The notes under the pieces: model-generated
The model's database searches: none
Seen by the model: only the letters and a program-made list of their open reading frames with translations
Told to the model about the DNA's origin: nothing
Source of the DNA: Prinia subflava
Taxonomy: Eukaryota; Chordata; Aves; Passeriformes; Cisticolidae
Assembly: GCF_021018805.1 (NCBI RefSeq)
Contig: NW_026961085.1
Location: 62,001-126,000, forward strand
DNA length: 64,000 bases
Reading direction: 5' to 3'
Shown here: positions 1-12,646 of the stretch, piece after piece
Numbering within the stretch: position 1 is the first letter of the stretch
Layout of the letters: each line of letters begins with the position of its first letter
Made by a program: the position numbers and the translations under genes

Positions 1-2033
1 ACATTTATCACAAGCTTGAAACTTCTATAGTAGAGGCACCTAATTCCTTCCTATCTCTGCTTTCAGAATATGCTCAGCTAGAACAACTGTTGGCTGTATT
101 CCCAGTAGCTTATTCCTGACACAACAGGAGGGCCAAGGTGCTGCATTATTTCTGCAGTCAGTTTGTCATGGCTGCTGGGAATTTTGGCAGGGATGTGGTG
201 TGGCTTAGAGTCTCAGTGCTCCCCATGCTTGGAGGCGGCATTTGAATTCTGCCCCCAAAATCAAAATGGGAAGTTGTTGATTGTGGTGGTAGAGATGGCC
301 ATGACGCTCAGAGTGCTTCGGTAAAATTTCAGAAGGTTTCAAGCATCAGCTCCTTGTTATCTAAAAGTCTTTCATACCTTTTCTATGTAGTCTCCCATGG
401 GTAGCTCTACACAGCTCTGGCTCTTTCTCTCCCTCTCTCTTCCTTCTGCAGTTCCAACTTGCTCCTTCCTGTCCCCAGCACAGCCACCTAACCTTGTGTC
501 CCTTGTACAATGTCTTGCCCTTTCTGTCTCTTGCGCGACCTCCCCTTCCTCCTCAGAGCACAGCCAGCAGACTCAACTGACTCCAACCAGCTAACTCTTT
601 TATCACACCCATAGCTGTGAGGGCAAGGCTGTTCCCACTCTTGAGTAATTAACACAGCTGCAATATATCAGAGGCAAAATTGCCTTTAGCACTCTCTGTC
701 TCCCCACAGTTGATCTGCAATATTTCTTCCTAGAGTGTTTTCCCTATAAACTTAATTTACTTAGAAGCTGCACCTGTCAGAAGTTTGTCCAATGGGTGTC
801 CCTTCCCTGAAGCCTGGAATCTCTAGTGCCTTCCTGTATCCCCTCTCTGCAGGAAATAACAGATACAAAGTGAAAGGAGTTCATTACAGGCTCTTACACT
901 ATTCATTATTATCTTGGGGAAAACATTCAGAATATATGAGTAAAGCCTTGCAAATGATGAGGAATCCTGAAAAATGAGAAGGAGCACAACATCCTGCCTT
1001 TCTAAGGGGAACCTGGGCTGCTGAGAATTTATGTCGTGGTGTAAGAGCTGTTAAAAGGAATGAGAGTAGAAGCCTCTTCCCTTCACTGGAAGTTGCTCCC
1101 AGGATTACAGGTTCTGGCAGGAAGTTGGCTGAAGAACAGTGGTAATGCTTCTGGTAGATTTTGGTGTACAAATGCTTGTTCATCACAACCAGGACCTGGC
1201 TCATGAACAACTGTCTGTGTCTTCAAACAGCTTTGCTACAGCAGCAAGGGCTCCTTTCACACCTATGAACAGCAAGCTGAACTGAGCAGCCCCAGCAGAG
1301 CTGCAAAGCCCCTCTGTCCTTCCCCAGTCACTCTTGTATCACCCACCTTTCTACTGAAATTGAGCTTTGTGTGCACGCTGCTCAGGTCGGCTTCCCTCAG
1401 CTCACGGCAGGAAATGGATACTTCAAACAATCTGCATGAGTTTCACAGAGGAGTTTTGGAAACTCCTCCCTTTATAAAGAAAGAAGTCTTGGTTTTGTTT
1501 TAAAAGAATAGCTTCTCTCAGGCTCATTTTGGAAGTGACTGGGTTTCTCTCGGTGGATAGAATTTAAACACTGAGAAGCAGTGAAAATTTTAGATGGTCT
1601 GTTTGCCAGAATGTATGGAAAGATTTCAGATATATCAAGACTAGAAGTATTGGGCTCAAAGAAGTAAAGGGGTGACAACCTTTATCAAAAGGTTCTCTAA
1701 ATTCAGTGTCTGATGTGCTGAGGGCTGAGCAGCAGGCCTGAGCCAGAGCTGACTTACAAGATGAATTCTGGGCACTGTGTCACTAACCCCATCAGTATTT
1801 AGCGAGAAATAGACAACAAAGACGCTTGTGCTGGCTCTGTATAACCTTGTGCAGTTATCTGCAGGAAATATATCACTTTAAGAAACTTTCCCAACTGACA
1901 GGAATAGAAGCTTATCTGTAAGGTATTTTAGGGGAAAACTCTCTGTGCCCAGGCCTGGGCTCTGGCCAAGGCCGGCCGTGGCTGGTCAGGAAGTGTGCCG
2001 TCAGATCCAGGAGTTGGTGTGCTAAAAATAGGA
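1..2033. other. Left arm outer part, no recognised gene
   Basis: Mirrored at 37402-39434. I see no domain-bearing frame here. Open frames are short, and the largest encode low-complexity or anonymous peptides. Confidence 0.6.
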
Positions 2034-2150
2034 TCAAGTCACTTTGTTCTTGTGTGTGTTGCAGCATGGACACATCAGGCGGGCTTGCAACACACACACA
2101 CACACACAGAGCTGTGAGGGGCCCTGCAGCCCAGCTGCTGTGCTTTAGCA
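2034..2150 (-). pseudogene. RNF20: Decayed RNF20 RING-exon fragment (left arm)
   Basis: On the minus strand an intron tail with a (GT)n run leads into an exon-like stretch (2034-2084) encoding ARLMCPCCN, then a TGA stop after 16 codons. The true RNF20 last exon (40252-40428) starts ARLTCPCCN and is preceded by an intron tail that also matches at DNA level (the segment around CACAGCAGCTGGGCTG). Because intron sequence is shared, this is a copy at the DNA level and not a retrocopy. The rest of the RING is not recognisable. The neighbouring exons are absent, so it is a fragment. Confidence 0.65.
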
Positions 2151-2377
2151 TGGCAGTCATTCATTCCCTAAACACAAGGGCAGTGGACTTTAATTGCAAA
2201 GCCTCTCTTTGCAATGGGATTGCTTTTGCCCTGCAGCCTCCATGAGCACGGGCTTTGTGGGAACAGGGACCATCACAGCCTGTGTCCTGGAAACAGACCC
2301 AGGAAAATGAGCAGATCCTGCTGGCTTTTGCTACTGCTGTAGCAGTGATCCTACCAGCAACTCCTATGGCAAGTTAT

Positions 2378-2975
2378 TACAATGTAGAAAATTAAAGGGG
2401 CTTTCAGGCAGAGGTGTGGGGATAGGAATAACAGTTCTTTACTAGTATATATGACAAAACAAACAACAACTACTACAGCATTAACAATAAACAGAATCAA
2501 GAATCCCGAGGGGCTTTGGTTTCACAAAGCCCGGGGCAGTCTGATCTCTTGGGACTCTGAGAGCACCAAGCTGGAGCGATGGGAAATCCCGGGCTGGTGG
2601 ATGAGATGTATCAGAAGCTCTGTCTGTGGTAGCTGGAGCAGCAGGGATGTCCTGGCAGGGCAGGGCAGTGCAGGGCTACGGAGTGGCAGAAAACCTCAAA
2701 GCAGTGCAGAAGAAATGCCGGCGGTGGGACAGGGCCACCCTAGCAGGGCAGGAGGAGGCGAGCTCAGGGTTCCGGCGCACAGGAGGAGATGGTGGTCGAT
2801 TTTCCAAGACTGGACGAAGTGGTAACAGCAAACTCCTGCAGCAAGCAGCAGCCTGGCCATTCTCTTTCCCATGCCCAGAGCAAGAGAGCGAAGCTGTCCC
2901 CAGCCCTGTCCTTTACCTCCCCCAAAACCCGTGATACCTCTCCCCTCTGAGGGAAACTGCCAGAAACTCAAAAAC
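2378..2975 (-). mobile_element. Probable LTR (left arm)
   Basis: In minus orientation the tail of this block reads like an avian retroviral R/U5 region: a TATA-like stretch, an AGTAAAGAACTG motif, then pyrimidine-rich sequence ending near TTTTCTACA. No internal retroviral genes are attached. I could not find a target-site duplication, so both borders are approximate. Mirrored at 36460-37057. Confidence 0.5.
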
Positions 2976-3659
2976 AATAGGTGTAGCCGATGCTGCTATC
3001 TCCTTTGACCACTTCTTTGTTTTAGTCGAGTATCCTGTAGTTAGTCTCCTAGCAACTTATGGGAAAAAAATCTGTAAGTGAAAAAGAAGCAAATCTAACC
3101 TCCAACACCAGTTCTCCTGGATCTTGGAGAATTTCAGCCCTTGTGTCCATAGCCCGCCCTTCAGCCCCAGCCTGCAGCAGTTACAGTCACTGTTGCCTCC
3201 TCCTTGCTCCAGCTCACTTGCCAAGGTGCCGCCAAAGCCGGCTCAGGAGGCTGACTCAGGATCCCTATTGGCTTCTGGTCTCCAGGATGACCTTCAGAGG
3301 GACACTTGGAGCACTTCCTAAAGAGCTGCCTGTGGCATAGGGGGTAGATTTGTCCGCCCTAGGTGGCTCATGGTTGGGGTTCTACGCTCAGTGGAGTCCC
3401 AGAGTTTCTTCAGCAGCCTTTGCAGTGAGTTCTTAGTGAACATGTGGCTTTGCTGCCATCCCAAATCTCTGCTTGCCTTGCCCAAACTAAGTCCAAGTAG
3501 GGCATGTGCTGGGCATGGCTGGAGATTTTTTCATGGCCAGAAGCCTCCAGCATCACCTTTACATCTGCTCATTGTTTTGGGTAGCACAAATCACAAAACA
3601 CTCATCTCAGCTGACAAATGTAATTTCTTGCAGATTGCTACAGCTGCATTTCTGATTGA
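2976..3659. other. No recognised gene
   Basis: A GC-moderate stretch between the probable LTR and the AT-rich tract. The open frames (for example 3059-3340 and 3370-3681 on +) show no family resemblance. Confidence 0.5.
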
Positions 3660-4612
3660 CAAATACACAAGATTCAGTTGAAAAATGTCATTTTATTACA
3701 AATTGCTACACCCATGCTGACAATACAGAACTGTACAAATCTCAATTAAGGTTAAAAAAGGAATTTATTAGATTATTACAACAATGCTATGTAAAATTTA
3801 CAAATACTTCAGTTAACAAAACTAAATATATTGCCAACCTCTGCAACAACTCAATGTACACAAAGATCAATTAGGTGCTTAACAACTTCATTTATTACAT
3901 ATGACTGCAAGTGTACAGCCCATATAGAAATACAAAAATATACATTCCCTCTGTAAATAACCATGTACCAACAACTCAGTCGATATAATTATAAAATTAT
4001 ACCACTCCATACATGTTGAATTAGAATTAAATACCTATATATACACAAATACATAAATACATAGATAACTATTACAATCTACACATGTCAATACTGATTA
4101 CATATTACGTTACATGCTACATTATATACACATACATATAAAACAAACCTATGTATAAATATAAAAATATCACTATGCCAAGGCCAAGCTAAGTATCTAT
4201 CCAATTGCATCAATACACATATAAAGGTATATATCTGGATACATATGTAAATATAATTGCTTATAGAAATAGGTCAATATACATATACAAATATAAAAAT
4301 AGACATATATACCTATAGAAATACCAATATACCTATTTAAAGAGCCATGTACCTATAACTGCATCAACAGAAATAGATACCTACACAACTCTATACATAG
4401 GAAATAGAACTAAAACCATCTAACAACATACATGTATACTTAGATACATATATACACATATATGTAATTACATATATGTATATACACAGCATACATCCAT
4501 AAATATAACAACAGTCATATTCGCCATATTTGCTATACAAATACCAATACACGTATATAAATATCCATATAATTATCCCTCTCTATGAGCAAGTCCATAT
4601 GTCTTTAAACAG
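3660..4612. repeat. AT-rich tract, about 1 kb (left arm)
   Basis: A long run of imperfect TATA/ATAA-type short motifs with very low GC, ending abruptly where a GC-moderate module begins. Shorter tracts of the same character occur at 5780-6060, 15397-15582 and 17343-17450, each next to an HSF5-locus-related module. Confidence 0.75.
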
Positions 4613-4755
4613 AACTATAAACGGAGGGATTCCAGCTGCCCCATCTTCCAAGCCTCTCCGTTGTTTCCTTCTGTGCAGAGCAGCTCTCCTGGACAGGGAC
4701 AGCAGGTGGGACATTTAGGAAGCAAAGGGAACACTGAGTCAGTATCAGGACGTTT
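4605..4755 (-). pseudogene. HSF5-locus-related exon-like module (copy 1, left arm)
   Basis: One of three diverged copies of a short module (others at about 6045-6230 and 17440-17610). On the minus strand each has a CTCAGTGTTCCCTTTGCTTC-type acceptor region, followed by an open frame ending in a GQ(V/L)E(S/Y)L(C/R)L-like tail next to an AT-rich tract. It resembles the end of intron 1 and start of exon 2 of the intact gene. The function is unknown and it is probably decayed. Confidence 0.4.
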
Positions 4756-4809
4756 CACTTGTTAGCACCTGCACTTCCATCACGGAAGGAAAAATCTCAG
4801 AGCCTCCCC

Positions 4810-5083
4810 AGAAGCATTAAAAAGGAGAAGCAGGCAGAGCGGGACAGGGTGTGGTGAGCGCAGCTGCAGCGGGACTGTCTCGCAGCCGCCGGCAGCCCAG
4901 CACAGCCGGCACAGCTCCCGGGCCCTGCCGGCACAGCTGCCTTGCCCAAGGACAGCCCCTGTGCCGGCCGGGGCAGCTGTGCCGAGCAGCCCCAGCACAG
5001 GCACGGCCCGCTCCCGCCCAGCCGGGCGGCACTGCCCACGGCCAAAGCCCATGCCGCCCTCACCCCCATCCTGCCTCACCGGC
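4810..5083 (-). pseudogene. Decayed HSF5-like exon 1/intron 1 junction copy (left arm)
   Basis: GC-rich block that aligns well with 9580-9820, the start of intron 1 of the intact HSF5-like gene, including the GCCG|GTGAG donor context and a long shared stretch around CCGGCCGGCACAGGGGCTGT (minus strand). The DNA-binding-domain exon that should lie upstream is not present. It is therefore a partial, rearranged copy of the HSF5-like locus. Confidence 0.6.
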
Positions 5084-5521
5084 CCTGTGGCCTCACCCGG
5101 GGTCTCGAGTGGCAGCAGCACATCCCTGTTCACTGCTCTTGCTGGTGGCCTTCAGCTTCTCTCTCTGCTGGCTCCCATCAGTCTGCGGCTGTTTTCAAGG
5201 TCTTCAGTGCAGCTGTGGCAAAAGTGGAGCCTCTGGAATTGATTCCAAGGCCTGGCAGAGCTGCAGTCCGGGACTCTTCTGTGCTGCCTGCTGGCCCCCT
5301 CCATCCCCTCAGCCCTACCGTCCCCTCGCCAAGCCCTCAGCCCCCTTCACTTTCTTCAGCCCCTCACAGTCCTCTCACCCCACTCAGTCCGTTCTGACCC
5401 ATCCCATCCGCTTAGACCCACCACTCCCCTCAGCCTGTGACACTTCCCTGCCACCTCAGTGCCACAATCGCCCTCTGCTCCCCCCCACCCCTCAGTCCCC
5501 CAGCACCTCAAGGTCACCAAC

Positions 5522-5767
5522 CCTTCAGTGTCACCGCCTCCTCAGCCCCCTCAGTCTCACCGTCCTTCAGCAGCTCCTCAGGGGACGGTGCCTGGGGCCA
5601 CCAGCAGCTCCCACCGCTCCAGGGACACCAGGCTCTGGAACTGCTGCTCCACCCGGCCCGGCCACCAGCTCGGACCCAGCACAGGAAGAGGAGAAAGAGG
5701 GGGGACAAACAGAAAAGCAAAAGGTGAAAAAGGCAGCTGAGGGGGAAAGAAGTAAAAATGCAGCCTA
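5522..5767 (-). repeat. 246-bp segment, copy A
   Basis: GC-rich segment identical by eye over 246 bp to 15151-15396 in the spacer and mirrored at 33668-33913. One minus-strand frame reads ...RVEQQFQSLVSLERW... to a stop, but I do not recognise it. It lies just upstream (minus sense) of the decayed HSF5-like junction copy. Confidence 0.85.
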
Positions 5768-5779
5768 AGTCTACACAGC

Positions 5780-6060
5780 TCTATGTAGCTAAACTTCCAT
5801 ATACTTCTAACTAAATAACTATGCACATTTATAAATTTAAATATAACTATATATATTAGTGTTGTTACTCTATACATACATGTAAATCTGAAAATCTATA
5901 AATGTAATTACATAAATATAAATATAATTTTATCATATCTATAACTATATATATGTTAATTGTATAGATGCATAAATATATGCACATATAACTCTACAAA
6001 TCTAAAAACATAACTATATGGGTATAGAAATAAAACTATAGCAATCTCTAAATGTATCTA
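5780..6060. repeat. AT-rich tract (left arm)
   Basis: Low-GC TATA/ATAA-type sequence between the 246-bp segment and the second HSF5-related module. Mirrored at 33375-33655. Confidence 0.7.
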
Positions 6061-6230
6061 TAAACAGAGAGATTCCACCTGCCCGGCGGTCACAGGCTCT
6101 CCCTCTGGTCCTTCTTCGCACGCAGGGCAGCCCTCCTGGCAAGGTAGATCAGATGAATATCTGGGAAGCAAAGGGAACGCTGAGTCAATATTGCCCTTTG
6201 TACATCCTTCCCTTTGGAAGTAAGTGTACT
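6045..6230 (-). pseudogene. HSF5-locus-related exon-like module (copy 2, left arm)
   Basis: The closest relative of the spacer module at 17440-17610. On the minus strand a pyrimidine-rich acceptor is followed by a frame reading CQEGCPACEEG... to GQVESLCL and a stop. It lies about 0.8 kb downstream of the intact gene's terminal exon, so it could be an unused downstream exon or a piece of a second gene unit. Confidence 0.4.
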
Positions 6231-7006
6231 GCTATCAACGACTGTAAAAGATGGCCTGAAAGGCAGACTCTCACTAGTGAATTTCAGACCTGCTCTTGAA
6301 ACAGCAGGAATCCTTCCTAGTTTTCAAAACTTCCGAAATTTTGAAGTATCCCAGCAAACTCACAACACTTCCATTTCAAATGGCACCCATGACAGCTTGA
6401 AACAGAGACAGTCCCAGCTCCCATAAAGAAGCCAAATCTTGTTCCTTCTCTGTGCTGACAGTTCTCATTGAAATGGCTAAAGCTGAAAGGTGCTGTGAGC
6501 TGAGTTATGAACCAGGACCGTTTCCTGCCATCTACAAACTGCCCTCTGCAGTGAGCAACAGCTCCTCCAGCAACACCACTAGCTCTGGGATGATAAGCAG
6601 GGAGGGAAAGAGCTCCCTACGAGGCTGACAGACTGCACCAGCTTTGCTCAAGAATGCAGATCCAAAGGGCTCTTCTCTCCTATTAGTTCTTGTGAATTTG
6701 CGGTAACTTTTTTCCTTGGGCTACTGGATTTGTGACTAATGATTTGTTTGGCCTCAGAGCTTCCGCTACTTGTATTTTTAATGTATCTCACTATAGCTGT
6801 CAGCAGACTGCTACTACATTGATATAATTCTTGGAGAAAAAAAGCTCAGACTTCTACATTGACTTTTTGCTGTGGTATTCCTCTCCCGCTTCAAGAGTCA
6901 TTCAGTGTTCCCTCCAGAATACTGTCAACCTGCAGCAAAATTATCCACGGACTTCAGCACAAAACTGGGACATGTGGGTTGGTGACACAACTCCCACAAG
7001 CTCATG

Positions 7007-7012
7007 TTTATT
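7007..7012 (-). promoter_or_regulatory. Poly(A) signal of left HSF5-like gene
   Basis: AATAAA on the minus strand, about 35 bases beyond the TGA of the HSF5-like terminal exon. This spacing supports that exon as the true 3' end. Confidence 0.65.
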
Positions 7013-7045
7013 CCCTGCTCTCTTGCCACAGCAGAGGACTCGGTG

Positions 7046-10000
7046 TCAGAGCCTCTGGAGAAGCATGGAGGGCAGGGCTTGGGGAGATGGTGCCAGTGCA
7101 GGATTTGAACTAAATGCATCAGGAAGCACCAACCCTACAGACAAGAACTCAACTCTTTTGATCTCCCTTCCTGTCACAGGCAGGCTCAGAGCAGCTGTCT
7201 CACACCTCTCTAAACCAATGTGGGCTCTCTCCTCACCAAGCTCCTTGGGCTCCTGGGACCTGTGCCCACAGCTCCTGGTCCCAGATGAAGCTCCCTCTGC
7301 TGCAGCCCTGTCCATACTGTCCTCTCCTGAAGACTCGGGGGCAACGCTAATATTGTCCTGAAAAGAAAAACAGGAAGAAAGAAACTGAAAGATCACTGGC
7401 TATTTTCTGTAGGGACACAGTAGTTCAGAGCCTGCAACATCTCCTTCTCTTAAGGAAGAAAATGCTTTTAAAAACTTGTAGAAGACAAAAGGTCATCATT
7501 CTTTGCAATAAGATATGGGATTCTTCCCAAGAAAATGAGCACCCAAACTTGACCAACACAGGCTCACACCTTTTCATCCTTACTCAGGCGGAAACTTTTT
7601 CATTCCCTCTTTCAGAAATCTTGCTTTACAAAGCAAACCCTTCCCTGTCCAGTCACAGCTGAGTTGAAGAATGCTTTGCTTCTCAGCTATGCAATGACAT
7701 TCAAAAGCTCTCAGTACAGCCCCTTTTATCCCTGTCCAATGGACTTACCTGAGCAGAGGGACACCTTTCAGGCAGGGATGGTGAAACCATCTTCTCCAGT
7801 GTCTCAAGCACAAGGTCCAGATCCAGTGGTGGCAATTCCTCTTCACCAGGAGTACTCCATACCCAGCTGGGGGCTGTCCATGCTGCATAACCACCACTGC
7901 AAGCTGGAGCACTGGGGGCTAAAGTGCCCAATGCAGCTGCAAGAATCCAAACACATTGGTCAGGCTCCAGAATGTGGCTTTGGGACGCAGAGCTCTGTTG
8001 CTGCCTTGGATCAAACATCACAGGAAGCACACAGCAACCTCAATTCCAGAAATGTATTCAAGCTTCCCAGGGAACTGGAAGAGTGAGTTCTTTCTCTTAA
8101 AAATATTTATCCTTATTGATGTGTACATAGATTAAAGTATGGATTGTAAAACTTATATAGACACACACATACATGAACACTTTATAATCACAGCCTTTTG
8201 CATCTCCCCAGCCGCTTTTGGATTTGGCTGCTTGCGTTTCTCATCACAAGAGACCACAGAAAGGGGATTCATACAGGAAGAGCCCAGATCTTTAGACACA
8301 CATGCTGAAATTAAATTGGCAGTTTGTTCTAAAAACAACCTTGTGGGTGAGGCCGTAATTGTGCAGCTGCAGTGGCTCTGGGGCACACAGAGCTCATTTC
8401 AGTGGCACTGCTTGATTTGCAGGATAGACAGTCTTAAACATCTGCAATATCCTATCACTGTCCTAGTTTGGCTTCATTCAAAGAAAGAAGGCAGTTCACC
8501 TAACACTGACCACTTGTCAGGCACTATTTTTCACCTTTCCCTTGCACCTCAGCAGAGAGGATGTCTGGAAAACGTCCAGAACACTATCAAATCTGCAGGA
8601 AAGACACGAAAAGCAGACTGAGAATCTTGCTGGTTTTAAGGTCCCTCTTCCTAATACACTTGACACTCTCTACCTGATTCTCACTTGAGATTTACCCATG
8701 ACACAGCACTGTGGGAAAACACTTCAAAGGGTCAGTTTCCTGGACCTGTTTGAAAAGCAAGGGTGGAAACTCTTTCCCTACCCGATGGGTCATTGGCTGT
8801 TGAGCGCTGCTCTGAGCATCTGCAACTGCTGCTCTCTGGAGAAGCCACGGAAGTGCTGTGATGGTCTATGGGAACAATGAGCTCAGGGTGGCACTTGAGG
8901 TCCATGCGAACCAGTGGAATGATAAGCTCATGCTTGAGCTGAAATTTGCATGTGCCAGTTTCCTCTGATGAAACCCCAGGAAGTCCGGATGTGGCTAACA
9001 CTATCTTGGGAGATGCTACGAAAGCCTCAGACTCCTGAGGACCTGGACTTTGCCTGAAAGGGCCTGCAGGCAGCTCTGAATCCTCAGATGAGGCAGCAGC
9101 AAGGTCCTGGTAGGAGAGTGCTGTGTAGCAGTGAGGGAAGAAGGAAGGAAGCAAAGGGAAGGCTAGGTCACTATTTGCCTTCGGGTATGTTTTCCTTGCC
9201 AGCAACTGTATTTCTGTTATGGAAGACAAAAGCTCCCATCCTCCCAAGCAGAGTGAGAAAGAAGGAAAAAAAGCAAACAAACAACCAAACCCAACATGTT
9301 CTGGGGCCATTCAACAAGAATTTCCTTGTCTACTTAGCTCTCCCCTATTTGTTCAACTGACTGGGAAAACTGTCCCACTGCCATTCCTTGGCAGGAGGCA
9401 ACTGCCAGAAACCAAACTACCACGTCTGTTCCCCTCTGCTCCAAACGGGACAGGAGGCTCCCCCCCACTGGGCCTGACCACAACTGAGCCCTCGGCTCAC
9501 ACGCACTCACAGAGAGTTCCCCAAGCATCCTAGGGCCGGGCAAGGAGCAGCGCCAGCCACGGCGCAGGGCTGGGCCAGCTGCAGGCCGAGCGGACCAGGG
9601 TGTGGTAAGCACGGCTGCGGTGGGACTGTCCCACAGCCGGCACAGCTCCCGGGCCCTGCCGGCACAGCTGCCTTGCCCACGGACAGCCCCTGTGCCGGCC
9701 GGGGCAGCTGCGCTGAGCAGCCCCAGCATGGGCAGAGCTCGCTCCTGCCCAGCCAGGCACTCCCCCCGCCGAAGCCAACGCCACCCTCTGTGCCCGCAGC
9801 TCCCACCCCGTCTCACCGGCTCTGGGCAGCTGCCCAGCGGGGAAGGCGGGCAGCGGCCGGTCCGTGTGGAGCTGCTGGAAGCGGCTGGGCTGGCGGCTGC
9901 GCACCTCCAGCCCCGCCGCCAGCCGCAGCCTATTAGCCCTGGTCAGGCGCTTGATGCGGAGGAGGAGGTCGGGGCGGTCACGGCGAAAGTTGGGATTCCT

Positions 10001-10330
10001 GAAGTGGAGCCAGCCCCCGGCATCGCCCGGCACAGCTGCGCCAACCCAGCCCGGCACCTTTTGGAAGCCGTAGAGGTTCAGCTGGCGCACGAAACTGCCG
10101 AAGTGCGTGGCTTGGAAAGAGTCCGGGGCCGCCCCCACCCCCTTGCTGCCCCCGCCATGGGCATTGGCCGGGCTGAGCAGCTCCCGCTCGAAGAGGGAAC
10201 GGTCGATGAGTAGCCCCCGGGCCTGGCTGTCCCAGCGCACGGAGCGGACGCAGGGGTTGTTCACCAGGCGCCACAGCTTGGCGGGGAAGGTGCTGGCGTT
10301 GAGCCCGGCAGGCAGCGGCACCTCCGCCAT
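7046..10330 (-). CDS. HSF5-like heat shock transcription factor, left copy
   Basis: Four coding exons on the minus strand: 9817-10330, 8782-9120, 7749-7936 and 7046-7357. They join in phase (1, 1, 0) with GT/AG borders to give 450 codons plus stop. Exon 1 carries an HSF DNA-binding domain (about residues 14-130): FPAKLWRLVNNP at 15-26, recognition-helix FVRQLNLYGF at 80-89, and the FRNPNFRRD wing at 110-118, followed by KRLTRAN and LAAGLEV. A Gly-rich insert sits between helix 2 and the recognition helix. This pattern is that of HSF5, not HSF1-4. No HR-A/B coiled coil is visible, also like HSF5. The start was chosen at MAEVPLP (10328-10330) because of a strong CACCATGG context; the frame is open further upstream. 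HSF5 is a testis-expressed factor needed for male meiosis. Function here is inferred from the family. Confidence 0.88.
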
Positions 10331-12532
10331 GGTGCTGATCACCGACTGTCGCCACAACGCCCGAAGCGTAACGGCCACGGCTGCACCGGTGGCACACAGC
10401 CTGAGGGGGGCGCTGCATTTGGCCCCGCGCGTGCCCAGCGTGGCCCCAGCACAGGCCGGACTTGGTGGTGGAGACGAGCGCCGCGGAGCTGGGGCTGTGG
10501 GCACAGCGCGGGCATGGCGGCTCCCGGGACTGGCCGGGCAGGGCAGGGTATGGCAAGGTGCAAATCCTTTTATTTTCTCTAGCTGCAGTCATCCTTCTGC
10601 CTTTGCTTTGCAGCACAACCCCAAACAACTAAGGCAAGTGCAGGACCTTTCGAAAGGGGGTCCAAATTGAGCAGTCCCACGGGAAATTCTTTCTATTTGT
10701 CCAGTTAAAGCAAAATCACTTTGTGTTCTGCATAGCTGAAGGGAGGAAAAAGATCTTAGACTGAGTAGCTGTACTATTTTGGTTGGGGCTGGAAACAGAG
10801 TTCCCCACTTGAAAGCAGACTGGTCAAATGGGAGAAGGGGAAATTGTGAAATAAGAGAATTGAAGACGTTCTGTTTGCCCCTTTTCCAGCCAGCTGGCTA
10901 GTGCTTTCTCACTGTGTTCAGCAGATTTGGCACATTTCTCATTCTTTGGAGGTAGAAGCAGCAAGAGGAAGGGGCAGCAATTTTGTCAGCATTTTCATCA
11001 AAGCTAAAATCCTGTCCCCTGGAAGGATGTTGCTTTTTGTGAGGGATTAATCACCTACAGTTACAGTGAACTCATGCTGGTGTCTTCGCCAAGAGGTTTC
11101 GCATTTTTCTTTCCGCAGGAATAATTTCTTCCCCTCTTTTTTTTTCCCCAGTCAGGGGACAGTTACAACACAAAATCTCTCCTGCAGCCAGGTATTTTCA
11201 ATAAAGCAACAAAGATGATCTTGCAATCATCTGTGCTTTTGTCACTTGCTCTTTTTATTTTAAATTCTCTCTTCAACTGGAAACAGTTTTCATAGCATGA
11301 AAAAATAGACCTATTTCTTCCATCTCTTTTAATCAATGCCCTTTTTATGTCTTTATATCATTTAACCATGAGGGCTCATGTGAGTGTATTTGGTGGTATG
11401 GCAGAAGCTCATCCCACACACAGTGGATGTTCTCCTTACTTCCAGCCTGAGTTCCAGGTGATATTGCCTGCTCTTGCCCTCCTTCCAGGTCCCTTTGTGA
11501 GCAGCCTAGCTCTGTCACTTTCTGTTGCTGTCCTGTGGGTGGCATGCTGACACAAGGATTGTTGGTCTCATCACATTCTGGAGTAGTCTTTTGGACTGTT
11601 TTAAAAATGCCCTGTCGTCTCTTCGTCTGTGTGCTGGCTTTCTGAGAAAAATTGGAACCTAATACCTAGAAAATCTCTTCCCAATTCATCTTAAATTGTT
11701 TAAAATAGAACCTGAATTATGAATGATCCACCTGGGTGGGATAGGGTTTGTCTTTAAACACAGTGTCTTTAATCCACTGATATGAGATGGGGTGGAGTGT
11801 TGTCACAGCCTTGGAGTTGGGATACCAGAAATCTCAACATCAAGAAGACAACTAAGGAAGGGCTTGGGTGAGTTTTGCTTTATGTGTTCTTGTATTCCAA
11901 GAAGTCATGTGGATGGACATGCTTTTGTGTTCTTGACCTGTGTTTGGAAGAGCCAAGTGTCCCTGCAGGCCAAGCAGACAAGGATCAAAAGACAAGAATC
12001 TGTCTGGATGCATCCTTCTTTCTGCCAGAAATCCTCAGAGGAGATGGGGGAGACACTGTAGTATAGCCCAAGGGGCAGGCATATGTCAGCTTCACAAACA
12101 TGGGACAAAAATGGGGAATTTCTGATATGGTAAAGCAGCTGCTGTGCCTCCTCCTGACAGCCTGTGTCTTGAGCCTTTGGGGTTCCTTCCTCATCCCTCA
12201 GTGACACATACTAACAAAAACTAGACAGGTTGTTTCTTGAATGCCTTAGACATGTGCCTAATCCAAGTACAAAATACCTACAAATTCAAGGTAGGGGGGA
12301 GTAGCTGTCAACTGGAGAGGGCTTTTGCTCAGATCCTTCTTCATCACAGCTTCCTCCAGTCTATTGTGGGACAGGTGTCCTGGGCGACATGTGGCTGATG
12401 CAAAGCAACATCTTCTCTGCAGAGCTAAGGTGGCAATTTGGCAGTTGATCACTGTTAGAACCCACATCCACGAAGGCAAGAGTCACCGAGGTTCTTGTTA
12501 ATAATCCCTTGGTTCAGCTAAGAGTGAATTAA
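10331..12532. other. Upstream flank of left HSF5-like gene
   Basis: The first 200-300 bases are CpG-rich and continue the GC-rich exon 1, so they probably hold the promoter. I see no canonical heat-shock element there. The rest, to the GAAT microsatellite, has no recognised gene. Mirrored at 26903-29104. Confidence 0.5.
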
Positions 12533-12632
12533 GAATGAATGAATGAATGAATGAATGAACGAACGAATGAATGAACGAACCAACGAATGAATGATTGAAT
12601 GAATGAATGAGTGAATAAATGAATGATTGATT
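12533..12632. repeat. (GAAT)n microsatellite (left arm)
   Basis: About 100 bp of TGAA/GAAT tetranucleotide repeat with a few interruptions. It contains one of the two arm-to-arm substitutions (T at 12600). Confidence 0.85.
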
Positions 12633-12646
12633 GGCATTTGTGTGTA

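Noticed and set aside
4851..5768. 305-codon proline-rich open frame on + (mirror 33667-34584 on -)
   Set aside because: It lies antisense to GC-rich decayed HSF5-like sequence, has no domain, and its length is explained by the lack of AT-rich stops in GC-rich DNA.
9602..10213. 203-codon frame antisense to HSF5-like exon 1 (mirror 29222-29833)
   Set aside because: It is a shadow of the DNA-binding-domain exon on the other strand.
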